From assembly GCA_002922725.1 (NCBI GenBank), contig PNEW01000006.1, forward strand, positions 1 to 47,199: DNA of 47,199 bases, in the 5' to 3' direction. This document shows, piece after piece, positions 1 through 8,238 of this stretch (position 1 is the first letter of the stretch; every line of letters begins with the position of its first letter). The translations under genes and the position numbers were made by a program. Under the pieces are notes generated by a model. The model was not told the origin of the DNA. It ran no database searches and worked only from the letters and a program-made list of their open reading frames with translations. This DNA is from Verrucomicrobia bacterium Opi.OSU.00C (GTDB taxonomy: Bacteria > Verrucomicrobiota > Verrucomicrobiia > Opitutales > PNEW01).

Positions 1-89
1 ATTCAGGACTCTGCCAATGGGTGGAGGCTGAAGCTGAGTGGAGATTAGGATCTTATCAAGTTGCCATCGATTTAAGGGTAGATACCAGT

Positions 90-1145
90 TTAAAAAGCCG
101 CTCGAGATATTTCATAAGGACATACTTGATAGTTATCTCCTAATTCTTTGATTTTGCTTAGAGAAATCGTTCCATTTTCAAATAGTAGAATAGGAGTAAT
201 TCCTGCTTTTTCCCATTGTTCGTTTAACTTATACCTACAACCACGCCCATTGTTACAATGGCTAAGATTACAATCTTTAGCATGTTCTATTTTGTTGCGT
301 AATTGAAAATACTGTAATCCTCCGTCAATAGATAACATTGATTCTATTTGGCGAATAACCTGAATTTGACCAGTAGATTTACTAGTAAGAAAGACAATAC
401 GATCATAATGTCCATCATGTAAACGACCTAGAGCAAACTCGAGGGCAGAACCTGTTTTACCAAATCCTGTTGGAGCTTCAAAGAAAATTACTTTTGACTG
501 GTTACTTGCAATGTCGAGCATTTCACGTGTATGCTCCTGACCTAATCGTAAGGATGAAAATGGGGGGATATAATTTAATCGACGTAGGCGTTGTATTGAC
601 AACCAGCGTTGCTCAAGAAATGAATATAGAACCTCCATCTTTTTTAAGAAATAACCTTTAAAGTCAGGCCCGATGATTATTGATTGTGAACTCTCTTCTG
701 TTATATCTATAAATAGGAGTTCACCGTGTAAAATCATATCACGGAAGGAATTATTAATATCTGCGAGAACAAGATAAGTTGCTAGTTGAAGAAAATAGGA
801 GTGAAATCTACTTAATAATTCATCCTCAGGTAGAGGTAGCGTAGCATTAATTGTTTTTATCTCTCTTATTGTCACACTATCACTGCCGTATATTACTTGG
901 TCGATTCGTCCTTGTATAAAAACAGACCAATCTTTTTGAAGCCATGTCCCATTTATAGGGACTTCAAAGGATGCATTACTGTGTTCTATGATAGTTTTAG
1001 CTTTTATCTTATTGTGCCAAGTCTGACCTAGTTCACTACGCCAAAGTTCAGTCTGGCTATAATCAGAATTGCTTGGTCCCAGTTGGAATTCGGAAAATTC
1101 CCTGACGTTTAATGAAACTTTTCTATTATTTAGGAAAAGTCGCAT
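90..1145 (-). CDS. PD-(D/E)XK nuclease / XPD-DinG-type Fe-S helicase fusion, C-terminally truncated
   Basis: The 351-residue product joins two domains. Residues about 50-130 look like a RecB/Cas4-type nuclease core: GRID at 79-82, then REIKT with E95 and K97, and the QLATY motif near 120-124. Residues about 200 onward start a superfamily 2 helicase: Walker A APTGFGKT at 224-231, then four cysteines (C292, C297, C303 and C342 in VCPYEIS) spaced like the 4Fe-4S cluster of XPD/DinG helicases. Motifs II to VI, including the DEAH box, are missing because the frame stops at position 90, just after the Fe-S domain. Relatives with this architecture are about twice as long. None of the three minus-strand frames in 1-89 gives a recognisable helicase continuation, so this is a truncated gene or a join artefact at the window edge. 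A role in DNA repair or processing is inferred from the family. It lies 78 bp downstream of the ctaM-like gene on the same strand. Confidence 0.75.
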   Translation of the reverse strand: MRLFLNNRKVSLNVREFSEFQLGPSNSDYSQTELWRSELGQTWHNKIKAKTIIEHSNASFEVPINGTWLQKDWSVFIQGRIDQVIYGSDSVTIREIKTINATLPLPEDELLSRFHSYFLQLATYLVLADINNSFRDMILHGELLFIDITEESSQSIIIGPDFKGYFLKKMEVLYSFLEQRWLSIQRLRRLNYIPPFSSLRLGQEHTREMLDIASNQSKVIFFEAPTGFGKTGSALEFALGRLHDGHYDRIVFLTSKSTGQIQVIRQIESMLSIDGGLQYFQLRNKIEHAKDCNLSHCNNGRGCRYKLNEQWEKAGITPILLFENGTISLSKIKELGDNYQVCPYEISRAAF

Positions 1146-1223
1146 TGATGCTAAGGAGTAATACTCTATCTATTTCCCAACCCATAATACTTTAATTAAT
1201 TTTAAGAATGATATGAAGGTGGT

Positions 1224-1664
1224 TTAAATTTGGACATTTGAGGGAAACCATTGATAGAGAAAGAAATAAACTAAGACGCCGGTTATGGAAACATAGTACC
1301 AGATAGGGAAAGTAATTTTAGCCCAAAAACGATGCTTTTCAAATTGATTTGTGAATGCCAGGAAAAGAGTTCGCAAGACGAATGGCACGATGATAATCGC
1401 TAAAATTATATGGCTGATCAGTATGCTATAATATAAGGTACGCCATAACCCTTCACCGTTGAAAGGGGTATGAATCCCCTGTGCAACAATTCTATGTGTT
1501 ACATAACTTATAAGAAATATAATTGAAATAATAAAAGCACTAACCATTAAAAATCGATGAGTTTTAATATTGTTTATTTTGATAAATATAAAACCCAGGG
1601 TCAGTAATATGGTTGCTACACCGTTTAAACTGGCATTCAACTCAGCAAATGGAAATCCCTTCAT
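1224..1664 (-). CDS. ctaM: DUF420 membrane protein, CtaM/YozB-like oxidase assembly factor
   Basis: A 146-residue, mostly hydrophobic protein with about four membrane segments (around residues 13-28, 38-55, 80-100 and 122-140). The start MKGFPFAELNASLN, the helix pair with THR at the turn, and GLWRTLYYSILISHIILA match the DUF420 family. Bacillus YozB/CtaM belongs to this family and is needed for a functional heme-A-containing terminal oxidase. The length is normal and the ORF is intact. It follows cyoE on the same strand with an 84 bp gap, completing a ctaA-cyoE-ctaM cassette, so a role in maturation of an aa3-type oxidase is well supported by context. The oxidase subunits themselves are not in the window. 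Confidence 0.8.
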   Translation of the reverse strand: MKGFPFAELNASLNGVATILLTLGFIFIKINNIKTHRFLMVSAFIISIIFLISYVTHRIVAQGIHTPFNGEGLWRTLYYSILISHIILAIIIVPFVLRTLFLAFTNQFEKHRFWAKITFPIWYYVSITGVLVYFFLYQWFPSNVQI

Positions 1665-1748
1665 AAAATAGTCGGTTAGTAGTTTAGCTTTTAATAAAAT
1701 GTAATTATAAATACTGTTAAATTGATAGCGATTTATAGAAATAATGAA

Positions 1749-2690
1749 CTAGACGATAAACCACCGATCAATAACGAGTGCAGTTAACAGTAAGGGTAGA
1801 TAGATAATGGAAATCATAAAAAGTTTGTGTGCTGTTTTATCACGATTGAGCTCCATCATAAAACACAAGGCCATAATTAGAAATGAAACTCCCAGGCTAG
1901 TGGCAATCAACGCGTAAACAATAGAAGCATAACCTAAAAATGTTGGTGTAAGGCTGCTAATAATTAACAAAAAAGTAAAGATGAGAGATTGTCTTGCGAC
2001 ACGATTCCCACTTAAATCAATAACTGAGAGCATGGGAAAGCCCGCTTTTTCATAGTCTTTTCTGAATATCCAAGCAATGGCCATAAAATGTGGGATCTGC
2101 CAGGTTAAAAGAATGGTAAATAATATCCAACCCAGTGTTGAAATTGATCCTTCGGCTGCAGCCCAGCCAATTAAAGGTGGTATAGCCCCAGGAATGGCTC
2201 CTGTCTCTGTGCACCAATGAGAGTGTTGTTTCAGTGGTGTATAAACTAAGAGATAAGCTCCTTGGGTTATAAGAGCCATGCTAGCTGCCAAACTATTGAC
2301 CCCATGACAAAGTAAAAGATCACCGACTACAGAAATCACTACTCCATAGATAAAGGCGGTTTCAGGTTTTATTGATCCTTTTGGTATAGGGCGATTGCGG
2401 GTTCTAACCATTTTAGCATCAGTTTTTCTTTCTTGCCAATGATTTAGAACTGCTGCTCCACCTGCAGCTAATGATGTCCCAATTAATAGATTGATAAATA
2501 ATAGCAGATCTTTATCTGGTTGAGCTACTAGGTAGCCAACAATAGCTGAAATGACTGCAAGTAGACTCAGACGTGGTTTGGTTAATTCCCAAAAATCGTG
2601 AAAGAGAATGCCATGGCCAGAATCATCTCTTGAGGTGAGTTCAGGCTGTGATTCTGTTTCAATATTATATTGGGTGGCATTCGTTTTCAT
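1749..2690 (-). CDS. cyoE: Protoheme IX farnesyltransferase (heme O synthase)
   Basis: A 313-residue UbiA-family membrane prenyltransferase that attaches a farnesyl group to heme B to make heme O, the precursor of heme A. The family signature is visible as NHWQERKTDAKMVRTRNRP (N83, D91, RTRNRPIP 96-103). The second loop motif FRKDYEKAGFPML follows about 110 residues later, and there are roughly nine hydrophobic helices between residue 38 and the C-terminus. The length is typical. It lies 50 bp downstream of ctaA on the same strand, whose product uses its heme O. The hydrophilic 30-residue N-terminal extension is ordinary for bacterial members. The symbol ctaB would be equally valid. Confidence 0.95.
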   Translation of the reverse strand: MKTNATQYNIETESQPELTSRDDSGHGILFHDFWELTKPRLSLLAVISAIVGYLVAQPDKDLLLFINLLIGTSLAAGGAAVLNHWQERKTDAKMVRTRNRPIPKGSIKPETAFIYGVVISVVGDLLLCHGVNSLAASMALITQGAYLLVYTPLKQHSHWCTETGAIPGAIPPLIGWAAAEGSISTLGWILFTILLTWQIPHFMAIAWIFRKDYEKAGFPMLSVIDLSGNRVARQSLIFTFLLIISSLTPTFLGYASIVYALIATSLGVSFLIMALCFMMELNRDKTAHKLFMISIIYLPLLLTALVIDRWFIV

Positions 2691-2740
2691 TTATAAAATC
2701 GCTAGCTTCTAAATAGGTTTTTTAAGTGACAAGTTTACCT

Positions 2741-3788
2741 TTATTGAGGATGGAAAAAAGGTGATAAACGTATACTTAAAAAAGTGAGCATCCAACAGCT
2801 GGCAAGAAGAAAAGCCCCAACTAGCATATGAACAGTTGCGATATGTTCATTGATTTGACTCCAGGTTACCATTGCACCAAGAAATATCTGCAATAAAAGC
2901 AATAAAAAGGGAAGGGTACTTACCCATCTTAAAGTAGGTGAAATTTGTGTGTGTTTCCATATTCTACTAAGGAATAAAAGAATGGTAATAGATGTAAGAA
3001 GGGCAGTAATGCGATGGGAAAAATTAATAGATACGGCCCAATTCCAATAAGTTGGTAACCAGTTACCTTCCCATGTTGAGTAAGGAAAGGTACTAATAGC
3101 AAGCCCTACGTTAGAGTGACGCATCATAGCACCCAATGCGATTGTAATAAAAAGGAATATACAGGCAATTAAACCAGTCCAACTAATACTACTTGGAGCG
3201 GGTTTAATTAGTCCCCCGTTTCGTTCAATCCAATGCCGTGAACATACAAGTGAAAGGGTTACCAGAAGACAAAGGACAATTTGTGCGCCACAAGCATGAA
3301 TTATGGCAAAAAGTTGTGCGATTAAATTGTTTTCGTTGTGGATATTAATTCTATCAAATAATACACGTGCACCTCCTAAACACCCTTGAAGTATAACCGT
3401 GAGCAAAATAATCATTGCAATTCGTCGAACCCAAGATCTCTCTTCCCGAATTTGCGTCCAAACAACTAAAATAATTGAAAGTATACCAATTTTTATTCCC
3501 AATAGTCGATGGCTATGTTCAGCACGCATTTCACGGTTTTCTGTCCAACCAGGTGGATTTATTGATCCATTAGAGAGAGGCCAATCAAGGAAGGCCATAC
3601 CAGCTTCAATGCTCGTGGTAAAGCCCCCCTGCATAGAGTAGTAGTGTTACCCAGAATAATACAAATATGCAAAACCAGGCTAGTCCTGGTTTATATTTAT
3701 TCGTTCGTTTCACCTTTAATAAAATTACTTTACAATAATCACTAGGGGGCAAATTTACCTTTAGCAAGAGCTTTGAATATAAATGCAC
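2741..3788 (-). CDS. ctaA: Heme A synthase CtaA/Cox15, interrupted by one frameshift
   Basis: The protein is encoded in two overlapping frames. Minus-strand 3788-3606 gives an N-terminus ending KPGLAWFCIFVLFWVTLLLY-AGG (first membrane helix). Minus-strand 3634-2741 continues GGFTTSIEAGMAFLDWPLSNG. The break is at six C's (3624-3629 on the plus strand); with five, the frame reads straight through to give about 348 residues, normal for CtaA. Heme-ligand and substrate histidines are visible in EHSHRLLG, IHACGAQ, NFSHRITAL and VHMLVGAF, in eight-helix order. The enzyme converts heme O to heme A and precedes cyoE in the same direction. A GTG at 3713 (VKRTNKYK) is an alternative start. Either the sequence has a one-base error or the gene is disrupted. 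Confidence 0.85.
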
Positions 3789-3936
3789 TTAAAGCATAGT
3801 TTGCTGTTTTGAAAGAGTATATATTTCGTAAATGCTAATTGTAGGTTGATAGGAATAAAACGCTTAATTATTAAATACCCAATTTTTCAGTAAAATATTG
3901 CAGAATGATACAACACATCGTTGCATTAACAATCGG

Positions 3937-5565
3937 ATGAAAAAATTATATCTCATACTTATAAATAGCCTTTTAATAACAATCCTGAGTCTGATTAACT
4001 TTGGGTGTGGAGTTCAGGAAACTAATGTTGAACGTGGTAATCGTGAACAGATATTATATATTGGAAATGGATCAGAACCTGAAGGACTAGATCCTCATAT
4101 TGTAACAGGTGTTACAGAACATAATATTATTTCAGCTCTTTTCGAGGGGTTAGTATCGGAAGATCCAATTGATCTTCATCCAGTCCCAGGTGTGGCTGAA
4201 TATTGGGAGGTATTCGAAAAAGGAAAACGCTATGTTTTTCATATAAGGGAGGATGCTTTTTGGTCAAATGGAGATGCAGTTACTGCACATGATTTCGTCT
4301 ATTCTTATAAACGTATACTATCACCTGCATTAGCTGCAGAATATGCTTATATGCTTTATGTGATGAAAAATGCGCGTGCTTTTAATGCTGGTGAATTTAC
4401 AGATTTTTCAAACGTTGGAGCTAAGGCACTAGATGATAAAAGACTGGAGATTGTACTGGAAACTCAAATTCCATATTTTCTAGAACTTCAAAATCATTAT
4501 TCTTGGTGGCCTGTCCATAAATCGACAATAGAAAAGTTTGGTGAGATGACTGAACGTGGTACGAGCTGGACTAAGCCAGAAAACATAGTTTCCAATGGTC
4601 CCTTCAATCTAAAGAACTGGAGGATTAATCAAAGCATAAGTGTTAAGAAAAATCTAAACTATTGGGATGCAGAAAATGTGACATTAAATGGAATTAATTT
4701 TTTGCCTATTGATAGCAGAGATTCTGAAGAGCGAGCTTTTCGGGTAGGATATATCCATATTACGCAAAGTATTCCCTTACATCGTATCGATTACTATCGA
4801 AATGAAAGACCAGATTTGAGTCGCTTCGATACTTACCTAGGTACATATTGCTATCTATTTAATATCAAATTACCACCCTTGAATGATATACGGGTACGTA
4901 AGGCATTATCATTATCCCTGAATCGAGAAGAAATCACTCAGTATATAACACGTGCGGGCCAACAACCAGCATATCATTTTACTCCCCCAGATACGAGAGG
5001 CTATAATACAAAAGCTCGCATTGAATATGATATTGAAAAAGCAAAAGTTTTACTTGCCGAAGCAGGATATCCTGGAGGTCAAGGGTTCCCTGTACTTGAA
5101 TTGCTTTATAATACAAGTGAATCTCATCGTACTTTGGCTGAAGCAATTCAGCAAATGTGGAAGAAGACACTTAATATTGAGATCAAGTTGCTAAATCAAG
5201 AGTGGAAAGTGTTTCTTAACAGTATGCATAGTAAAAATTACCAAATAGGACGATTTGGTTGGATCGGCGATTATAATGACCCTAATACTTTTCTAGATAT
5301 GTGGGTAACGGATGGGGGGAATAATCGAACAGGTTGGTCAAATTCTGAATATGATAAATTAATTTCACTTGCCAGTAAAACCCTGGTTAAAGAGGAACGT
5401 TTTAACCATTTCCAAGATGCAGAAGCCATTCTTCTCGAGGAATTACCTGTTATGCCCATTTATTTTTATGTGCGTAGTTTACTCATTCAACCTAGTGTTC
5501 GTGGTTGGTACCCTAATATCCTTGATCACCACCCCTATAAATCTGTATCTCATGAATCCATGTAA
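3937..5565 (+). CDS. oppA: Oligopeptide/dipeptide ABC transporter substrate-binding protein (family 5)
   Basis: A 542-residue extracytoplasmic solute-binding protein. The ATG at 3937 is preferred over a TTG at 3898 because it opens directly with a signal sequence (MKKLYLILINSLLITILSLI) followed by a cysteine at residue 24 that may be lipidated. The lipobox NFGC is atypical at -3 and -2. Family 5 hallmarks follow: GSEPEGLDPH near the mature N-terminus, YVFHIREDAFWSNGDAVTAHDF, and KALSLSLNREEI in the second lobe. The two permeases follow directly (25 bp to the first). It is divergent from ctaA across about 150 bp. Peptides are the likely ligand, but family 5 also binds sugars, metals and other solutes, so specificity is not shown. 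Confidence 0.9.
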   Translation: MKKLYLILINSLLITILSLINFGCGVQETNVERGNREQILYIGNGSEPEGLDPHIVTGVTEHNIISALFEGLVSEDPIDLHPVPGVAEYWEVFEKGKRYVFHIREDAFWSNGDAVTAHDFVYSYKRILSPALAAEYAYMLYVMKNARAFNAGEFTDFSNVGAKALDDKRLEIVLETQIPYFLELQNHYSWWPVHKSTIEKFGEMTERGTSWTKPENIVSNGPFNLKNWRINQSISVKKNLNYWDAENVTLNGINFLPIDSRDSEERAFRVGYIHITQSIPLHRIDYYRNERPDLSRFDTYLGTYCYLFNIKLPPLNDIRVRKALSLSLNREEITQYITRAGQQPAYHFTPPDTRGYNTKARIEYDIEKAKVLLAEAGYPGGQGFPVLELLYNTSESHRTLAEAIQQMWKKTLNIEIKLLNQEWKVFLNSMHSKNYQIGRFGWIGDYNDPNTFLDMWVTDGGNNRTGWSNSEYDKLISLASKTLVKEERFNHFQDAEAILLEELPVMPIYFYVRSLLIQPSVRGWYPNILDHHPYKSVSHESM

Positions 5566-5590
5566 AAGTTAACCAAGATCTTTTTAAACA

Positions 5591-6508
5591 ATGTTAATTT
5601 TTATTTGTAAAAGAATTATCTATGCCATACCAACCATCCTAGTTATCGCCACGATAACTTTTTTTCTGATTCGCCTAGCACCTGGTGATCCACTTAGTGA
5701 TGAAAAAGCTGTTCCCCCTGAAATTCAGGTAAATCTCGATGCCTATTACGGCTTCGATGATCCTCTATGGCTACAATATATTCACTTCATGGAAAACCTT
5801 TTCCAAGGCAATCTTGGTCCTTCTTTTAAATATGTTGGATGGACCGTAAATGAATTGATCGCACAAGCTTTTCTTACTTCTTTGGAACTGGGAGCACTTT
5901 CATTAGTAGTGGCTATTTTATTGGGATTAATTTTAGGTGTTATTGCAGCTTTAAAGAAAAATACGGCATTAGATTATTTTTCAATGTCTATAGCGATGGC
6001 TGGCATTTGTATGCCAACGTTTGTTATGGGGCCTCTTCTTGTTTTATTTTTTGGACTTTATTTAGAGTGGTTTAATCCATTAGGTTGGGAACACTGGAGT
6101 GACAGAGTCCTTCCAGCTTTAACTCTTGGTATTTATTATGCAGCTTATATCGCTAGGCTCACTCGAAGTGGTATACTTGAGATTTTAAATAGTGATTATA
6201 TTCGAACTGCTCGTGCTAAAGGATTACCTGAATGGCGTGTTGTCTTTGTACATGGAATTAAGACTGGATTGCTCCCCGTAGTTGCATTTCTTGGGCCAGC
6301 TTCGGCTGGTTTGATCAGCGGATCATTTGTGGTAGAGACGATTTTTCAAGTTCCAGGATTAGGTAGATTCTTTGTCATGGCTGCATTCAATCGGGATTAC
6401 ACGATGATTTTAGGTACTGTTCTATTTTACGCTGTTTTAGTAATCCTGATGAACCTCATTGTGGATATTTTTCAAATTATACTTAATCCACGTTTAAAGT
6501 ATGAATAG
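5591..6508 (+). CDS. oppB: Peptide ABC transporter permease, OppB/DppB type
   Basis: A 305-residue inner-membrane permease of the binding-protein-dependent transport family. It starts MLIFICKRIIYAIPTILVI with the classic N-terminal helix, then FFLIRLAPGDP. A long periplasmic loop follows (about residues 35-95), then further helices from about residue 98. The EAA loop that contacts the ATPase is visible as DYIRTARAKGLPEWRVVFVH. The C-terminus has SFVVETIFQVPGLGRFF and a final helix, as in OppB. Its last eight bases overlap the start of oppC, so the two are translationally linked. No ATPase gene follows in the window. Confidence 0.93.
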   Translation: MLIFICKRIIYAIPTILVIATITFFLIRLAPGDPLSDEKAVPPEIQVNLDAYYGFDDPLWLQYIHFMENLFQGNLGPSFKYVGWTVNELIAQAFLTSLELGALSLVVAILLGLILGVIAALKKNTALDYFSMSIAMAGICMPTFVMGPLLVLFFGLYLEWFNPLGWEHWSDRVLPALTLGIYYAAYIARLTRSGILEILNSDYIRTARAKGLPEWRVVFVHGIKTGLLPVVAFLGPASAGLISGSFVVETIFQVPGLGRFFVMAAFNRDYTMILGTVLFYAVLVILMNLIVDIFQIILNPRLKYE

Positions 6509-7361
6509 GCATATATCAATATCTCCATGGAAAGGGGCCTATAGGCGGCTAATTAAAAATAAAATGGCCCAATTTGGACTGATCACTTTTATTTTAATGA
6601 CTGTTTTAAGTGTGGTGGGCCCTATTTTATCTCCATACAGTAATGAACAACAGAATCTTTTATATGGAGCACAAGCGCCTAATTTAAAACATTGGATGGG
6701 TACTGATGTACTCGGGCGTGATTTAATTACGAGAATGCTATATGGAGGGCGTATTTCATTAGGAGTTGGTTTTATGGCTACCTTAGTATCTATGGTTATT
6801 GGGGTAATATATGGTGCAATTGCTGGTTATTTTGGTGGGAAAATAGATTCTTTGATGATGCGTTTTGTAGATATCCTTTATGCAATGCCGTTCACTATTT
6901 TTGTCATTCTGCTTATGGTAGTATTTGGACGTAATATTATATTATTATTTATAGCTATTGGTGCTGTAGAATGGTTAACAATGGCACGGATTGTCCGAGG
7001 ACAGGTACAATATTTAAAAAAGCTTGATTTTGTTGATTCAGCCATTTCTTTAGGCTCTTCACAAAGCCGTATTATTTTTTATCATATTATTCCTAATTCA
7101 TTAGGGGTGATTATTGTTTATGCCACTTTGACCATTCCCGCGGTAATGCTTTTAGAAGCAGTATTGAGTTTTTTAGGACTTGGCGTCCAACCTCCAATGA
7201 GTTCTTGGGGCCTTCTGATTAAAGAAGGAGCCGAAAAAATGGAAGTATATCCTTGGTTGATTGTATTCCCTGTGCTTTTTTTCTCACTCACCCTTTTCTC
7301 ACTTAATTTTTTGGGAGATGGGTTACGTGATGCATTTGACCCTAAAACGGTTAGACAATAA
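6501..7361 (+). CDS. oppC: Peptide ABC transporter permease, OppC/DppC type
   Basis: A 286-residue partner permease. It begins with the short cytoplasmic N-terminus and first helix typical of OppC (RLIKNKMAQFGLITFILM). A periplasmic segment with HWMGTDVLGRDLITRMLYG is the family signature. The EAA loop DFVDSAISLGSSQSRIIFYH follows, with GLGVQPPMSSWG and NFLGDGLRDAFDP near the end. The length is normal. It overlaps oppB by eight bases and is followed 39 bp later by kdsB. The system would need OppD/OppF-type ATPases encoded elsewhere. Confidence 0.93.
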   Translation: MNRHISISPWKGAYRRLIKNKMAQFGLITFILMTVLSVVGPILSPYSNEQQNLLYGAQAPNLKHWMGTDVLGRDLITRMLYGGRISLGVGFMATLVSMVIGVIYGAIAGYFGGKIDSLMMRFVDILYAMPFTIFVILLMVVFGRNIILLFIAIGAVEWLTMARIVRGQVQYLKKLDFVDSAISLGSSQSRIIFYHIIPNSLGVIIVYATLTIPAVMLLEAVLSFLGLGVQPPMSSWGLLIKEGAEKMEVYPWLIVFPVLFFSLTLFSLNFLGDGLRDAFDPKTVRQ

Positions 7362-7400
7362 GCCATTCAATCAATAAATATTAATAGAAAATGAAATAAT

Positions 7401-8147
7401 ATGCCTAATATTGCAATTGTAGTTCCAGCACGATTAGCCTCCACACGCTTCCCAAGAAAGTTACTGCATCTTATTCAAAACAAACCATTAATATTGTGGA
7501 CAGCAGAACGGATTTCTTCTGAGGTTTCTAATATACCTTTGTATTTTGCTGTAGAAGATGAAGAGCTTTTTACCCTTCTTAAGCATCATGGATACAACCC
7601 TATAAAAACTTCAGATGGACATATAAGTGGGACAGATCGCATAGCTGAGGCTAATGAAAAAATACAAGCTGATTATATTATTAACGTGCAAGCGGATGAA
7701 CCTCTTGTGACTTCAAATCAGATTGAGATTCTTAAGGAACTTATATTCAAACCTGATATTGATATGGGGACAATGGCTACTTCATTTACTCGGATAGATT
7801 ATTTTAACGACCCTGATAAGGTAAAAGTTGTCTTAGATAAGCAGAATCGAGCATTGTATTTTTCGCGATCACCAATTCCAAATATAAGAAACGATGGAGA
7901 ATCCATTGAGAATGGGCTCTTGAAAGGAAGATGTTATTGGCATTTAGGATTGTATTCCTATACCGCAGAATTTATTAAAAAATTTACTACTATGCCGGCA
8001 GGATGGTTGGAAAAGGTTGAACGATTAGAGCAATTACGTGCAATTGAAAATGGCTATAGTATAGCAGTCGGAATGACTAATGAGCCATGCGCGGGAATTG
8101 ATGTTATAGAGGATATTAAGATATTTGAAGAAAAGGTAAGAACCTAA
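7401..8147 (+). CDS. kdsB: CMP-KDO synthetase (3-deoxy-manno-octulosonate cytidylyltransferase)
   Basis: A 248-residue nucleotidyltransferase that activates KDO as CMP-KDO for the lipopolysaccharide inner core, so it is evidence for a Gram-negative envelope. The N-terminal VVPARLASTRFPRKLL is the family's nucleotide-binding signature. NVQADEPL near residues 95-102 is the metal/nucleotide motif, and FSRSPIP and YWHLGLYSY follow in the expected order. The length is normal for KdsB. It lies 39 bp after oppC on the same strand and may be co-transcribed with the transporter, although there is no obvious functional link. Confidence 0.95.
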   Translation: MPNIAIVVPARLASTRFPRKLLHLIQNKPLILWTAERISSEVSNIPLYFAVEDEELFTLLKHHGYNPIKTSDGHISGTDRIAEANEKIQADYIINVQADEPLVTSNQIEILKELIFKPDIDMGTMATSFTRIDYFNDPDKVKVVLDKQNRALYFSRSPIPNIRNDGESIENGLLKGRCYWHLGLYSYTAEFIKKFTTMPAGWLEKVERLEQLRAIENGYSIAVGMTNEPCAGIDVIEDIKIFEEKVRT

Positions 8148-8238
8148 GAAAGATAGATTTAAAAGAGTTTCCTGCTATATCTCCAAGATGTTTTTATAAA
8201 AAGTAGTCTAAATACTAATTTACCCTATTTAATATAAA

